64,000 bases of DNA from Nitrospinota bacterium (lineage in GTDB: Bacteria > UBA8248). The notes under the pieces are model-generated. The model saw nothing but the letters and a program-made list of their open reading frames with translations. It searched no databases and was not told where the DNA came from. The translations under genes were made by a program, and so were the position numbers. This document shows, piece by piece, positions 38,358 through 46,789 of the stretch. The stretch is from the NCBI GenBank assembly GCA_029937135.1, contig JAPYQX010000001.1:23445-87444 (forward strand), in the 5' to 3' direction. The stretch's first letter is position 1. Each line of letters starts with the position of its first letter.

Positions 38358-39776
38358 CTAACCCTCGTATGGCGCGTATTGAAACCGAACCGCGCCGGTT
38401 TTTTCCAGTTGATGGGCCGCCGCGATGGTTTTGTGATCGTGAAGCGGCGGGCCGATGAGCTGGGCCCCGAGCGGGAGGCCCTCGCCGCTGAAGCCGGCCG
38501 GAAACGAGGTGGCGGGAAAACCCAGGAAGTTGATATGCCGGGTCAGGGCGATCAGGTGGCCCCGCGCGGCGTATTCCTTTCCGCCGATGGTGACCGTTTT
38601 CGCGGACCGCAGGGGCGCTGGCATCGGCGTCGCCGCCGCCAGGACCAGATCCACCTTTCCGAATACCTCCTTGAGCACCCGAGCCGTCCACTGCGAGCGG
38701 AACCGTTGGGCCTGGATGTAGGCGGTCGCGGGGACGAAAAATCCAATCAACAGCCGCTCAAGCACCATCGGGTCGTAATCGTCCGCTCGCGCGCGGACAT
38801 CCTTTTCGTGAATGGCCGAAGCCTCGGACATCATGAAATTCGTGGCTGTATCGTAGGCGGTTTCGAGATCGGGAATATCCACCTCGATAACCTGGGCCCC
38901 CGCGTCGGCCAGCGCCCGGGCGGTTTCTTCGATTGCCTTGACCACGGCGGGGTCCGACTGGTCGGCGTAGTAGCTTCGTGCATGGCCGATCCGGACTCCC
39001 TTGAGCGGCGTGTCCAGGGCTTCGGTGAAGTCGGGCGCCTCGACCTGGAGCGAACTGGGGTCCTCCGGGTCCGGGCCCGCGATGGCGGTCATCATCAGGG
39101 CGCAGTCCTCGGCGGAGGCGGCAAGGGGGCCAAAGCTGTCCAGCGACCATGAAAGCGGAATACAGCCCGCTTTCGTCACCAGCCCGAAGGTGGGTTTATG
39201 TCCGAATGCTCCGCAGAGGGATGCGGGAATCCGGATCGAGCCGCCCGTATCCGAGCCGATTGTGATGGAGGCCTGCCCGGTTAAAACCGCGTTGGCCGAG
39301 CCTCCGCTGGAGCCGCCTGTGACCCGCTCCGGGTCCCATGGGTTTTTCTGATCGCCGTAGTGGGGGTTGTGGCCGGAGGGGCCGAAGGCGAATTCCTGGA
39401 GATTGAGTTTCCCTAGGATAACCGCTCCGGCCTCCCTGATTTTCCGGGTGAGCGGGGCGTCCCCGGCGGCCACGTTGTCGCGGTAGATCAGGCTTCCGGC
39501 GGTGGTGCGGAGCCCGGCCACATCGATGAGGTCCTTCAGGCCGACCGGAACGCCCGTCAGCGGCCCGCGCGCGGAACCCTCCGCGATGCCGCGATCAACC
39601 TTGCGGGCTTCGCTCAGCGCGCCTTCCCGGTCCAGGGTGATCCAGGTATTAAGGCCCGGCCCGATTTTTTCGGCGCGATCGAGAAACGCTTCCGCCGCCT
39701 CGAGCGCGGAGATTTCCTTTGCCCGGATTTTCCGGGCGAGAGCGGCGGCCGGCAGGCGCGTGATGTCATTCGCCAT
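38358..39776 (-). CDS. Amidase signature family enzyme (GatA-like)
   Basis: 472 residues. The Ser-cisSer-Lys triad of the amidase signature family is visible: Lys in GVPVGLKDLIDVAG (about residue 80), the GGSSGGSANAV loop with the cis-Ser, and the nucleophile in GSDTGGSIRIPASLCGAFGHKPTFG. The C-terminal HLIALTRHINFLGFPATSFPAGF is also usual. There is no gatB or gatC nearby, so it is probably a catabolic amidase or hydrolase rather than the tRNA amidotransferase subunit. Its start overlaps the end of the small ORF at 39766-39966 by 11 bp, indicating a coupled pair. Confidence 0.9.
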   Translation of the reverse strand: MANDITRLPAAALARKIRAKEISALEAAEAFLDRAEKIGPGLNTWITLDREGALSEARKVDRGIAEGSARGPLTGVPVGLKDLIDVAGLRTTAGSLIYRDNVAAGDAPLTRKIREAGAVILGKLNLQEFAFGPSGHNPHYGDQKNPWDPERVTGGSSGGSANAVLTGQASITIGSDTGGSIRIPASLCGAFGHKPTFGLVTKAGCIPLSWSLDSFGPLAASAEDCALMMTAIAGPDPEDPSSLQVEAPDFTEALDTPLKGVRIGHARSYYADQSDPAVVKAIEETARALADAGAQVIEVDIPDLETAYDTATNFMMSEASAIHEKDVRARADDYDPMVLERLLIGFFVPATAYIQAQRFRSQWTARVLKEVFGKVDLVLAAATPMPAPLRSAKTVTIGGKEYAARGHLIALTRHINFLGFPATSFPAGFSGEGLPLGAQLIGPPLHDHKTIAAAHQLEKTGAVRFQYAPYEG

Positions 39777-39966
39777 GGCTAGGGCTCCTCAGGATGGTGC
39801 GATGGCCCATCGGCTCCGAATCGGGGGTCAGACCGGCCACGGTTTGATCGTTGGCCCGGTCGAGGGACCCCAGAAGCGCGGCGAGGCCGGATCGCCGGCC
39901 GGCGTTAAGTGGTTTCCCGAATATTTCTTGGTAGCGGCGTGAGATTTCTTCGTCGGAAACGGACAC
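39766..39966 (-). CDS. Small partner protein of the amidase (GatC/AtzG-like size and position)
   Basis: 66 residues from the GTG at 39966, with CGGAGA upstream. The sequence has one predicted helix (DEEISRRYQEIFGKPLN) and a second (RRSGLAALLGSLDRANDQTVAGL). It overlaps the amidase start by 11 bp. Short helical subunits that stabilise amidase-signature enzymes are known (GatC of the tRNA amidotransferase, AtzG with AtzE); size, place and coupling fit that pattern. Direct homology is not proven from sequence by eye. Confidence 0.6.
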   Translation of the reverse strand: MSVSDEEISRRYQEIFGKPLNAGRRSGLAALLGSLDRANDQTVAGLTPDSEPMGHRTILRSPSHGE

Positions 39967-40185
39967 GAGACATTCTCCGTGAATTGAGGGTTTAAACGGG
40001 AGTTTGGAAGGATGCTAGCCTGTCCTCTCCGCCGGATGCAAATCCGCTGGATGCTAATCCGCCGGACACAAGTTCCCGGGGGGGGCCTTTTCTTGATTCC
40101 CGGCCTTGGGTTTCACCCTTGAATCAGGGCCTTGAAAGGTGGAAAATCACCCCATCGATTCGCTCCGCCCCCCCGGGAACGTGAA

Positions 40186-40833
40186 ATGCACTTTGGTGAG
40201 TTGATTCGGCGTGTCGGCCTGCTGACGCTGACGGGGATTTTGGTTTTCCTCCTCGGGGGATGCACTTTTGTCATCAAGGAAACCTTCACCCGCGGGCTTC
40301 AGGACAGAACCGGGGCTGAGCAACTGGACGACGCCCGCATAGATGTTGTTTTCACCGAGAAAATCAACAGGATCAACACGGACCTGATTTATGACGTATT
40401 CATCGATGTCTGGAAGGGGCGGGTCATGCTGACGGGGGTGGTGGACGATCCCCGGATGATTTCAACCCTTTCCCGGCTGGCTGGCGAGGATGTCCAGACA
40501 AGAGCCGTATATAACGAGATACAGGTTGTGCCGCGCAAGGAAAAGGGGGATCTGGAGAATACCCTCTCGCCTCTCCAGAAACTCAGCGATTTGTTTCTTG
40601 AGCTGAATGTCAAAACGAGGCTTTTTTCGGACGAGAAAGTGAAGTCGATTAATTATCATCTGCGCTCGGTGCTGAACCGGGTCTATGTCATTGGGCGCTC
40701 CGAAAGCACCGAGGAGCGCCGGCGCGTGCTCCGCCTCATACGCGAGACGCAGGGCGTCAAGAGCCTAAAGGAATTTATCGAGATAGCGCCGCCGGCCCGG
40801 ATTAATTCGACGGCCGGGCTGACTCGGAATTAA
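40186..40833 (+). CDS. BON-domain lipoprotein
   Basis: 215 residues from the ATG at 40186. The signal peptide ends in a lipobox (GILVFLLGGC, Cys at about 27). Two BON-like units follow. The first is RINTDLIYDVFIDVWKGRVMLTGVVDD (about 70-105) and the second is NYHLRSVLNRVYVIGRSESTEERRRVLRLI (about 165-200), the typical strand pair around G with a helix after it. BON proteins (OsmY, DolP) sit at the outer membrane or in the periplasm and bind lipid; a role in envelope stability is inferred. The next gene begins 25 bp downstream. Confidence 0.8.
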   Translation: MHFGELIRRVGLLTLTGILVFLLGGCTFVIKETFTRGLQDRTGAEQLDDARIDVVFTEKINRINTDLIYDVFIDVWKGRVMLTGVVDDPRMISTLSRLAGEDVQTRAVYNEIQVVPRKEKGDLENTLSPLQKLSDLFLELNVKTRLFSDEKVKSINYHLRSVLNRVYVIGRSESTEERRRVLRLIRETQGVKSLKEFIEIAPPARINSTAGLTRN

Positions 40834-40858
40834 ACCAACCTTTCATTTTGGGATTTTA

Positions 40859-41872
40859 ATGACTCGCCTTGGAATACTGGACCAGTCTCCGATACGAAGT
40901 GGAGGCACGGCTGCGGACGCCATCCGCGAGACGGTGCTGCTCGCCGAGGCTGCTGAGCGCCTGGGCTATCACCGCTACTGGGTGGCCGAGCATCACAACC
41001 ATCCCGGCCTGGCGGGACCCTCGCCCGAGGTCATGATTGGCCAGATAGCCGCGCGAACGAAAAAAATGCGTGTGGGCGCGGGCGGGGTCATGCTCAGCCA
41101 CTACAGCCCGTTCAAGGTGGCGGAGAATTTCAGGGTCCTGGAGACGCTCTATCCGGGGCGAATCGACTTGGGAATCGGCCGGGCGCCGGGGTCGGACCGC
41201 ATCGCCTCGCGCGCGCTGGCGAACGGCGGAAACCCGCTGTCCGTCGAGGATTTTCTGAGAAAAGTCTCCGACCTGCTCGGCTATCTCGGCGACGGCCTCG
41301 AACCAGGTCACCCCTTCGAGAGCCTCCGGGCGATGCCGGACGGCCCGACCCAGCCGGTGACCTGGCTGCTCGGCTCGAGCGATCAGAGCGCCATCCTCGC
41401 CGCGCATTTCGGCTGTCCGTTTTCCTTTGCCCACTTCATCAACAATCACGGCGCGGCGCAGGTGATGGGCATCTACCGCGATAATTTCAAGCCCACGCCT
41501 CGGCTCACCGCGCCGGAGGCCAGCCTGGGCGTGTTTGTTTTTTGCTCGGAGGACAGAGACGAAGCCCTGCGCCACGCGGCAAGCAGGGGATTGTTCTTCC
41601 TCAGGACTCGCATGGGGGAGTCGGGGGGCGTTCCCTCTCCCGAGGAGGCGCTCTCCTATCCCTATACCGAGATGGAGCGCGCTTTCGTGAGCGACACCCT
41701 GAGCCGGACCATCGCCGGCACGCCCGAGGAGGTGAAGGCGCGGATGCTCGCGCTGGGCGAGGAGACGGGGGTCGATGAGTTTGTCGTCGTGAACCAGTGC
41801 CATGACTTCGGTTTCAGGCTGAAAACCTACGAGCTTTTGGCCGAGGTTTTTGAGCTTGAGACGCGGGAGTAG
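40859..41872 (+). CDS. LLM-class flavin-dependent oxidoreductase (luciferase-like)
   Basis: 337 residues, a TIM-barrel monooxygenase type. N-terminal LGILDQSPIRSGGTAADAI, then ETVLLAEAAERLGYHRYWVAEHHN (the family's AEHH motif), GVMLSHYSPFKVAENFRVLETLYPGRIDLGIGRAPG, and GSSDQSAILAAHFG. This pattern is shared by the YhbW-type subgroup (MsnO8-like). It probably binds reduced FMN and acts on an unidentified small molecule. It starts 25 bp after the BON lipoprotein gene. Confidence 0.9.
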   Translation: MTRLGILDQSPIRSGGTAADAIRETVLLAEAAERLGYHRYWVAEHHNHPGLAGPSPEVMIGQIAARTKKMRVGAGGVMLSHYSPFKVAENFRVLETLYPGRIDLGIGRAPGSDRIASRALANGGNPLSVEDFLRKVSDLLGYLGDGLEPGHPFESLRAMPDGPTQPVTWLLGSSDQSAILAAHFGCPFSFAHFINNHGAAQVMGIYRDNFKPTPRLTAPEASLGVFVFCSEDRDEALRHAASRGLFFLRTRMGESGGVPSPEEALSYPYTEMERAFVSDTLSRTIAGTPEEVKARMLALGEETGVDEFVVVNQCHDFGFRLKTYELLAEVFELETRE

Positions 41873-41911
41873 TGGCGCGAGAGAGCGGCGCGGGGGTAGC
41901 TGGAGGCTTTC

Positions 41912-43717
41912 CTACGCGTGTTTCCTCGCCCTGAGCTCGGTCTTGCGGAAGCGAAAGGCGTCGGGCGTAACCTCGAGGCATTCCCCCTCTTTAAGAAACT
42001 CGATGGCCTGCTCAAGGCTGAACTGACGCGGCGGGACGATCTGGGCGCTGATGTCGGCGCCCGAGGCGCGCATGTTGGTGAGTTTTTTCTCTTTCGTGAT
42101 GTTGATGTCCATGTTCTGCACCCGGCTGTTCTCGCCGATGATCATCCCCTCGTAGACCTCATCGGTCGGCGAGACGAAGAGAACCCCCCGGTCCTGTAAA
42201 TGTTCAATGGCGTAGGCGGTGACTTTCCCCCCCCGGTCGGCGACGAGGGCGCCCGTGATCCGGCCGGGGATATCTCCCGCCCAGGGCTCCCACCCTCCGA
42301 ATAGGGTGGTGAAAATGCCGCTGCCCCGCGTATCGGTGAGAAATTCATTACGGTAGCCAAATAGTCCCCGGCTCGGAATTTTGAACTCGAGGCGGGCGCG
42401 GCCCCGGCCCGGGTTGGCCATCAGGGTCATCTTTCCCCGGCGCTCGCCGAGTTTTTGGGTGACGATGCCAATATATTCCTCGGGAATGTCGATGACGGCG
42501 TTCTCGACGGGCTCGAGCGTCTTTCCCCCATCAGTGCGCGTGATGACCTCCGGCCGGCCGACGATGAGCTCGAACCCCTCGCGGCGAAGCTGCTCGATCA
42601 GGATGGCGAGCTGAAGCGAGCCGCGCCCCGATAGGCGGAAAGCGTCGGAGGAGCCGGTTTCCTCGGCCACGATGGCCGGGTTGTTCAGCGCTTCCCTGAA
42701 GAGGCGCTCCCCGATCTGGCGCGAGGTGAGGAGCTTGCCGCTCCGGCCCGAGAAGGGGGAATCGTTTACCCGGAAAACCATCGTGATTGTCGGCTCATCG
42801 AGAACGATGGGGGGAAGCGGGCGCGGGTCCTCCGGGTCGGCGATGGTGTCCCCGATGTTGATTGGATCAAAGCCCGCGACGGCGACGATATCCCCCGCCC
42901 GCGCCTCCTTGATTTCCTTTCGCTGGAGACCTTCGTAACCGTAAAGGACAGTCACCTCGGCGGTTTGGCTCTTGCCATCAACGCCGATCAGTGTGCATTT
43001 CTCACGGGCCCGGATCGAGCCGTTCCACACGCGCCCGATGGCGAGGCGGCCGACGTAGTTATCGTATTCGAGCTGTACGACGAGGAGCTGAAGCGGCGTG
43101 TCCTCATCGAATTTCGGCGGGGGAATGGTATCGAGCAGGGCTGCGAAAAGGGGATCGACGTTTTCCGCCAGCACGTCCGGGGAGGTGCCCGCCCGCCCGT
43201 CCTTGGCGATGGCGTAGAGGACGGGGAAATCGAGCTGATTTTCAGTCGCGTCGAGGTCGATAAAAAGATCGTAAATTTCGTTCAACACTTCCTCAATCCG
43301 CGCGTCCGAGCGATCCACCTTGTTGATAACAACGACGAAGGGAAGCTCATGCTCGAGGGCCTTTCCGACAACGAACCGCGTCTGCGGAAGCGGGCCCTCG
43401 GAGGCGTCCACGAGGAGCAGGGCTCCGTCCACCATTGAGAGCACCCGTTCGACCTCGCCGCCGAAATCGGCGTGCCCCGGCGTATCGACGATGTTGAAGG
43501 TCGTATCGCCGTATTTGATCGCGCAGTTTTTCGCCATGATCGTGATGCCTTTTTCGCGCTCTAAATCCATCGAGTCGAGAACGCGCTCGGCTACCGCTTG
43601 GCCCTCGCGGAAAATACCGCTCTGCCAGAGCATGGAATCGACGAGGGTGGTCTTGCCGTGATCGACATGGGCGATGATGGCGAAGTTTCGGATGTCGTTT
43701 CGGGTGGTAATGGCCAT
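41912..43717 (-). CDS. typA: Ribosome-associated GTPase TypA/BipA
   Basis: About 601 residues from the ATG at 43717, with AGGAG upstream; a TTG at 43741 is in frame but less supported. G motifs: [12 protein letters not shown] (G1), the RGITI-like segment [12 protein letters not shown] (G2), [16 protein letters not shown] (G3), [16 protein letters not shown] (G4). They are followed by domain II, the EF-G-like domain III ([20 protein letters not shown]) and the TypA-specific C-terminal domain ([26 protein letters not shown]). It is a stress-related translational GTPase that acts in 50S biogenesis. Confidence 0.97.
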   Translation of the reverse strand: MAITTRNDIRNFAIIAHVDHGKTTLVDSMLWQSGIFREGQAVAERVLDSMDLEREKGITIMAKNCAIKYGDTTFNIVDTPGHADFGGEVERVLSMVDGALLLVDASEGPLPQTRFVVGKALEHELPFVVVINKVDRSDARIEEVLNEIYDLFIDLDATENQLDFPVLYAIAKDGRAGTSPDVLAENVDPLFAALLDTIPPPKFDEDTPLQLLVVQLEYDNYVGRLAIGRVWNGSIRAREKCTLIGVDGKSQTAEVTVLYGYEGLQRKEIKEARAGDIVAVAGFDPINIGDTIADPEDPRPLPPIVLDEPTITMVFRVNDSPFSGRSGKLLTSRQIGERLFREALNNPAIVAEETGSSDAFRLSGRGSLQLAILIEQLRREGFELIVGRPEVITRTDGGKTLEPVENAVIDIPEEYIGIVTQKLGERRGKMTLMANPGRGRARLEFKIPSRGLFGYRNEFLTDTRGSGIFTTLFGGWEPWAGDIPGRITGALVADRGGKVTAYAIEHLQDRGVLFVSPTDEVYEGMIIGENSRVQNMDINITKEKKLTNMRASGADISAQIVPPRQFSLEQAIEFLKEGECLEVTPDAFRFRKTELRARKHA

Positions 43718-44057
43718 GGGCCGCTCCTGGGTTTCCTTCAATTTTCCGCTTTCATAAAAGACGGCGCTCTCCTGCGGAGGGGCCGGGGCCCGCTGAGGGC
43801 CGGGGCGGACGGATAATGGCTGAAAAGGGGGGATGGTACAAGGGAAAAATCATGATCTGGCCACGTTTTTCTCGGGGGGTGAATTCCCCCGCGATAGCCT
43901 GTTTTCATGCCCCGGCTGGCCATTTCGCCCTGTATTTGGAAATATACTCATCATATTCCTGGAATTCGGAAAATCAGGTGTTTGGCGCACGGGCCCCCGG
44001 CGCCGGAGGAACCTGCTCGAATAGCCGATTTTGGGGGTATTTCATGGAGGATTCGTT
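43718..44057. other. Divergent intergenic region between typA and the OsmC gene
   Basis: 340 bp with no convincing gene. It contains a 6-bp inverted repeat CGGGGG/CCCCCG (43873-43891, 7-base loop) and several G-rich runs. A short open frame at 43833-44024 has no protein features. Promoters for both flanking genes should lie here, but no clear consensus pair is visible. Confidence 0.55.
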
Positions 44058-44612
44058 TTGGAAAAGCCGATTCTGACGACCGACCTCAGCTCCACGCCCG
44101 GCGAGCGTCTTATCGAAAAGCCCGAGCTTCCGCCCGGCGGGACCGTTTCCCGCCAGTGGGCGGAGACGGAATGGACGGGCGACGGCCAAATCAAGGTGGG
44201 GCGAAAGGAGAAATTCGAGGTATTTTGCGACGAGCCGCCGCGTATCGGCGGGCAGGACCGCTACCCTCAACCGCTCACCTATATCTGCATGGGCGTTGGG
44301 TTCTGACTACTCACTCAATTGGCGCGGTACGCGCACATGATGAAAGTCGAGATTAAGTCGGCAAGCTGCCGGGTGGAGATGGATTATTTCCTGAAAGGCT
44401 CGGTGCTCAAGGGGACAGTGGATTCCGGTTGTACGGAGACGCGCACTTTTTTCCGGGTGGAAAGCGACGCCCCGGCCGATAAAATTGCCCTGCTCATCCG
44501 GAACGCAAAGCAGGGATGCTACGCAGAGCGTATGATCCAGTCCGCCGTTCCGCTCAAGAGCGAGGTCGAGCTGAACGGCGCTCCCCTTAGCCTGGAAGGC
44601 ATCACGAAGTAA
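44058..44612 (+). CDS. OsmC-family peroxidase-like selenoprotein (in-frame TGA as Sec83)
   Basis: 184 residues including a TGA at 44304-44306 read as selenocysteine. The start is TTG 44058 with a strong GGAGGA (44046-44051); the frame continues without a gap past the TGA to TAA at 44612. OsmC members reduce organic hydroperoxides through two cysteines. In E. coli OsmC the peroxidatic Cys follows PEELIGAAHAA; here PLTYICMGVGF precedes the TGA at exactly the same distance from the Pro. The second Cys is present (AKQGCYAERM, Cys154, matching AKAGCPVSQV). A hairpin 20 nt downstream could act as bacterial SECIS. If UGA is not recoded, this is a nonsense-interrupted gene. An MBL hydrolase follows 66 bp later. 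Confidence 0.75.
44322..44334 (+). promoter_or_regulatory. Candidate bacterial SECIS hairpin in the OsmC reading frame
   Basis: A 5-bp GC stem GCGCG/CGCGC (44322-44326 with 44330-44334) closes a three-base loop GTA whose first base is G. The loop begins 20 nt after the TGA. Characterised bacterial SECIS elements lie immediately after UGA in the coding region with a short stem and a G in the small apical loop, at this order of spacing. With A44335 bulged, two further pairs (G44321-C44336 and T44320-A44337) could extend it. Confidence 0.5.
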
Positions 44613-44678
44613 TCGATACCGGGCTGGGGGGGGGGCACCCGAGCCTCGCCTTTTTCCCGCCCTGCGGAGAGGCTCTCA

Positions 44679-45518
44679 ATGAAACAGTTGACCGACCGCG
44701 TTTTTTACATGAACAGATACCCCACGGTGGGGCTAGTCGTTACTTCCGAAGGCGTCGTTGCCATCGACGGGCCGATGAAGCCCGGCGACGCGATTGAATG
44801 GCGCGATTTCATCGCCTCGAAGGGGCCCCTTCGCTACCAGGTCAATACCGAGCACCATCAGGACCACATCACATCGAACTGGTATCTGAAAGCGGAGAAA
44901 ATTATTTCGAGTGAGGCGACCTACGCGGATTTTCTCACCTCCCTCACTTCGCTGGAGGTGACGCGGGGGCGGATGCTGAAATACGATCCGGGTTGCGACG
45001 CCCTTTTGGAGGGATACGAAATCCGGTGGCCCGACATTACGTTCAAAAGCCGGATGACGCTTCGACTCGGGGGCGAGACTTTTCACCTCATCCATTCGCC
45101 CGGCCACACACGGGGGCAAACTGTCGTACATGCCGTGGAGGCGCGGGTCGCTTTCACGGCCGACAACATCACCCCGGGGAATTATCCCTTTTTTCACTCC
45201 GCCGCCGTTTGGGAGTGGTTCGAGTCGCTTGCTCTTCTCGAATCGCTCGATGTGGACTGGTACGTGCCGGGGCACGGGGAGCCTTGCAGGAAAGACGAAA
45301 TCCCCCGGCAGCGGCAGATAATGTTCGACATCATCAACGAAATTAAAGAGCTTAAAAACCAGGGCCTCGGCCGGGAGGAGGTCCAGGAGCGGGTGAACTA
45401 CATTGATCAGCCGGGTCTCGATCACCCACGCGTTCTGGGGCCCCGCGCCTATGAACTGCAAAAAGGGGGCGTAGGAAACATTTACGACGCGCTCGGCGAT
45501 CATCCCTCAGGGCCTTGA
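44679..45518 (+). CDS. Metallo-beta-lactamase-fold hydrolase with an altered first zinc motif
   Basis: 279 residues. The N-terminal strands VFYMNRYPTVGLVVTSEGVVAIDGP are followed by NTEHHQDHITSNWYL. The usual HxHxDH metal motif appears here as E-H-H-Q-D-H, so the first His is replaced by Glu while His, Asp and His remain. Later ligands are present: HSPGHTRGQTVV (His) and FTADNITPG (Asp), with a C-terminal YVPGHGEPC (His). The fold is secure, the activity unknown; substrates of such glyoxalase-II-like proteins vary. It follows the OsmC gene by 66 bp on the same strand and may share a transcript. Confidence 0.82.
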   Translation: MKQLTDRVFYMNRYPTVGLVVTSEGVVAIDGPMKPGDAIEWRDFIASKGPLRYQVNTEHHQDHITSNWYLKAEKIISSEATYADFLTSLTSLEVTRGRMLKYDPGCDALLEGYEIRWPDITFKSRMTLRLGGETFHLIHSPGHTRGQTVVHAVEARVAFTADNITPGNYPFFHSAAVWEWFESLALLESLDVDWYVPGHGEPCRKDEIPRQRQIMFDIINEIKELKNQGLGREEVQERVNYIDQPGLDHPRVLGPRAYELQKGGVGNIYDALGDHPSGP

Positions 45519-45721
45519 AACGGCCCTGGAAGTTTCTTGAAACCGCCGTGACGCTGCAGCGGGATTTCACTGATTCACCGGGTCCGGCCCGCTTCGGGCT
45601 GGCGTACCCCCGCTTTCCCGATATTGCCAATTTGCCCGCCTTGTAGTCGCCCGGGCGCGGAGGGTAAAATGAGCCGGGTCGGAGTTTGTTTTTTGGTCGC
45701 CTTAACTGGAGTGGTTTTTTC

Positions 45722-46633
45722 ATGGAATACATTCATGTAGATGAAATCCCGGAATTGAACAATCCGCTTTTTGTCCTGGCTTTCGAGGGTTGGAATGACG
45801 CGGCCCAGTCGGCGACCATCGCGGCGAGGTACCTGGTTAACCGCTTCGACGGCAAGCGGTTCGCGGGGTTCAAGTCGGACGAATTTTTCCAGTTCTCGGA
45901 TCAACGGCCGCACGTCCGCCTCGACATCGACGGAAACCGCATGATCACCTGGCCCGAAAATTCGTTTTTTTATTGCAAGCATCCTGATTTGGCGCGTGAC
46001 CTTGTGGTGTGCATTGGCGTTGAACCTCAATTGAGGTGGAAGTCATTCAGCCGGGGCGTCATGGAGCTCATCCGCAGGTGCGGCTCCGGGCTCACGGTGA
46101 CGATGGGCGGGCTACTGGCGGGAAACCCCCATGACGAGCCTCTGGAGCTTGTATGCCTCGCGACGGAGCCGCGGCTGGCCGCCCTCACGGGTGTCCAGGT
46201 GACGAAATACGAAGGGCCCACGGGGATCATCGGCGTTATTCACACCGAGCTTCAGGATGCCCACATGCAGGCCGTGAGCCTTTGGGTCAACATTCCCCAG
46301 AAAATTTCATCGCTTCCGAATCCCAAGGGAGCCTATGCGCTCCTCAAGCGCCTCGAGGCCGTCAGCGAAATTGAAATCGACCTGGACGAGCTCGAACGAT
46401 CCGCCGATCAGTTCGACGAGCAGGTCAGGGAGGCCATCGAACAGCAACCGAGCATCGAGCGGTTCCTCTCCCAGTCTTTCACGGCACGGGACGGCGGCGA
46501 CGTGGATGAGGCTTCGGACGAGGATGACTTCCCGGAAGAAAATCCACTCGAAAAGCTGACCTCGGGGGATGAGATCGCGGACGAAATCGAATCCTTTTTC
46601 CGGCGCCGGAACAACGGCGAAACCTCCGATTAA
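45722..46633 (+). CDS. PAC2 family protein (proteasome-assembly-chaperone-like ATP-grasp-related fold)
   Basis: 303 residues from the ATG at 45722, with GGAG upstream. The PAC2 domain (about 1-235) shows NPLFVLAFEGWNDAAQSATIAARYL near the N-terminus, DLVVCIGVEPQLRWKSF, TVTMGGLLAGNPHDEPL and the conserved YEGPTGIIGVIHTELQD with SLWVNIPQKISSLPNPKGAYALLKRLE. An acidic tail (DEASDEDDFPEENP) follows. The family is common in Actinobacteria and some other bacteria and its role outside archaea and eukaryotes is not settled. No proteasome genes are visible in the window. Confidence 0.88.
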   Translation: MEYIHVDEIPELNNPLFVLAFEGWNDAAQSATIAARYLVNRFDGKRFAGFKSDEFFQFSDQRPHVRLDIDGNRMITWPENSFFYCKHPDLARDLVVCIGVEPQLRWKSFSRGVMELIRRCGSGLTVTMGGLLAGNPHDEPLELVCLATEPRLAALTGVQVTKYEGPTGIIGVIHTELQDAHMQAVSLWVNIPQKISSLPNPKGAYALLKRLEAVSEIEIDLDELERSADQFDEQVREAIEQQPSIERFLSQSFTARDGGDVDEASDEDDFPEENPLEKLTSGDEIADEIESFFRRRNNGETSD

Positions 46634-46789
46634 ACTTTTCCGGTCCAGGCTCCACGGGCCCGGGCCCGCCTGTCCGATAATCACAATCGATCAATATCTG
46701 TTCACGGAACGAGGCGATTCTCGCCCTTTAGAGCGGGAGGCGGCTTTTATTTTCCTTTTTTCGAGTGTCGGGGCTTCGGTGGATTGGTG

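Noticed and set aside
44319..44612. A separate short gene starting at TTG 44319 after an independent 91-residue ORF
   Set aside because: The two parts are in the same frame, together match the OsmC fold, and 44319 has no ribosome site; the TGA is better explained as Sec (or as a nonsense mutation).
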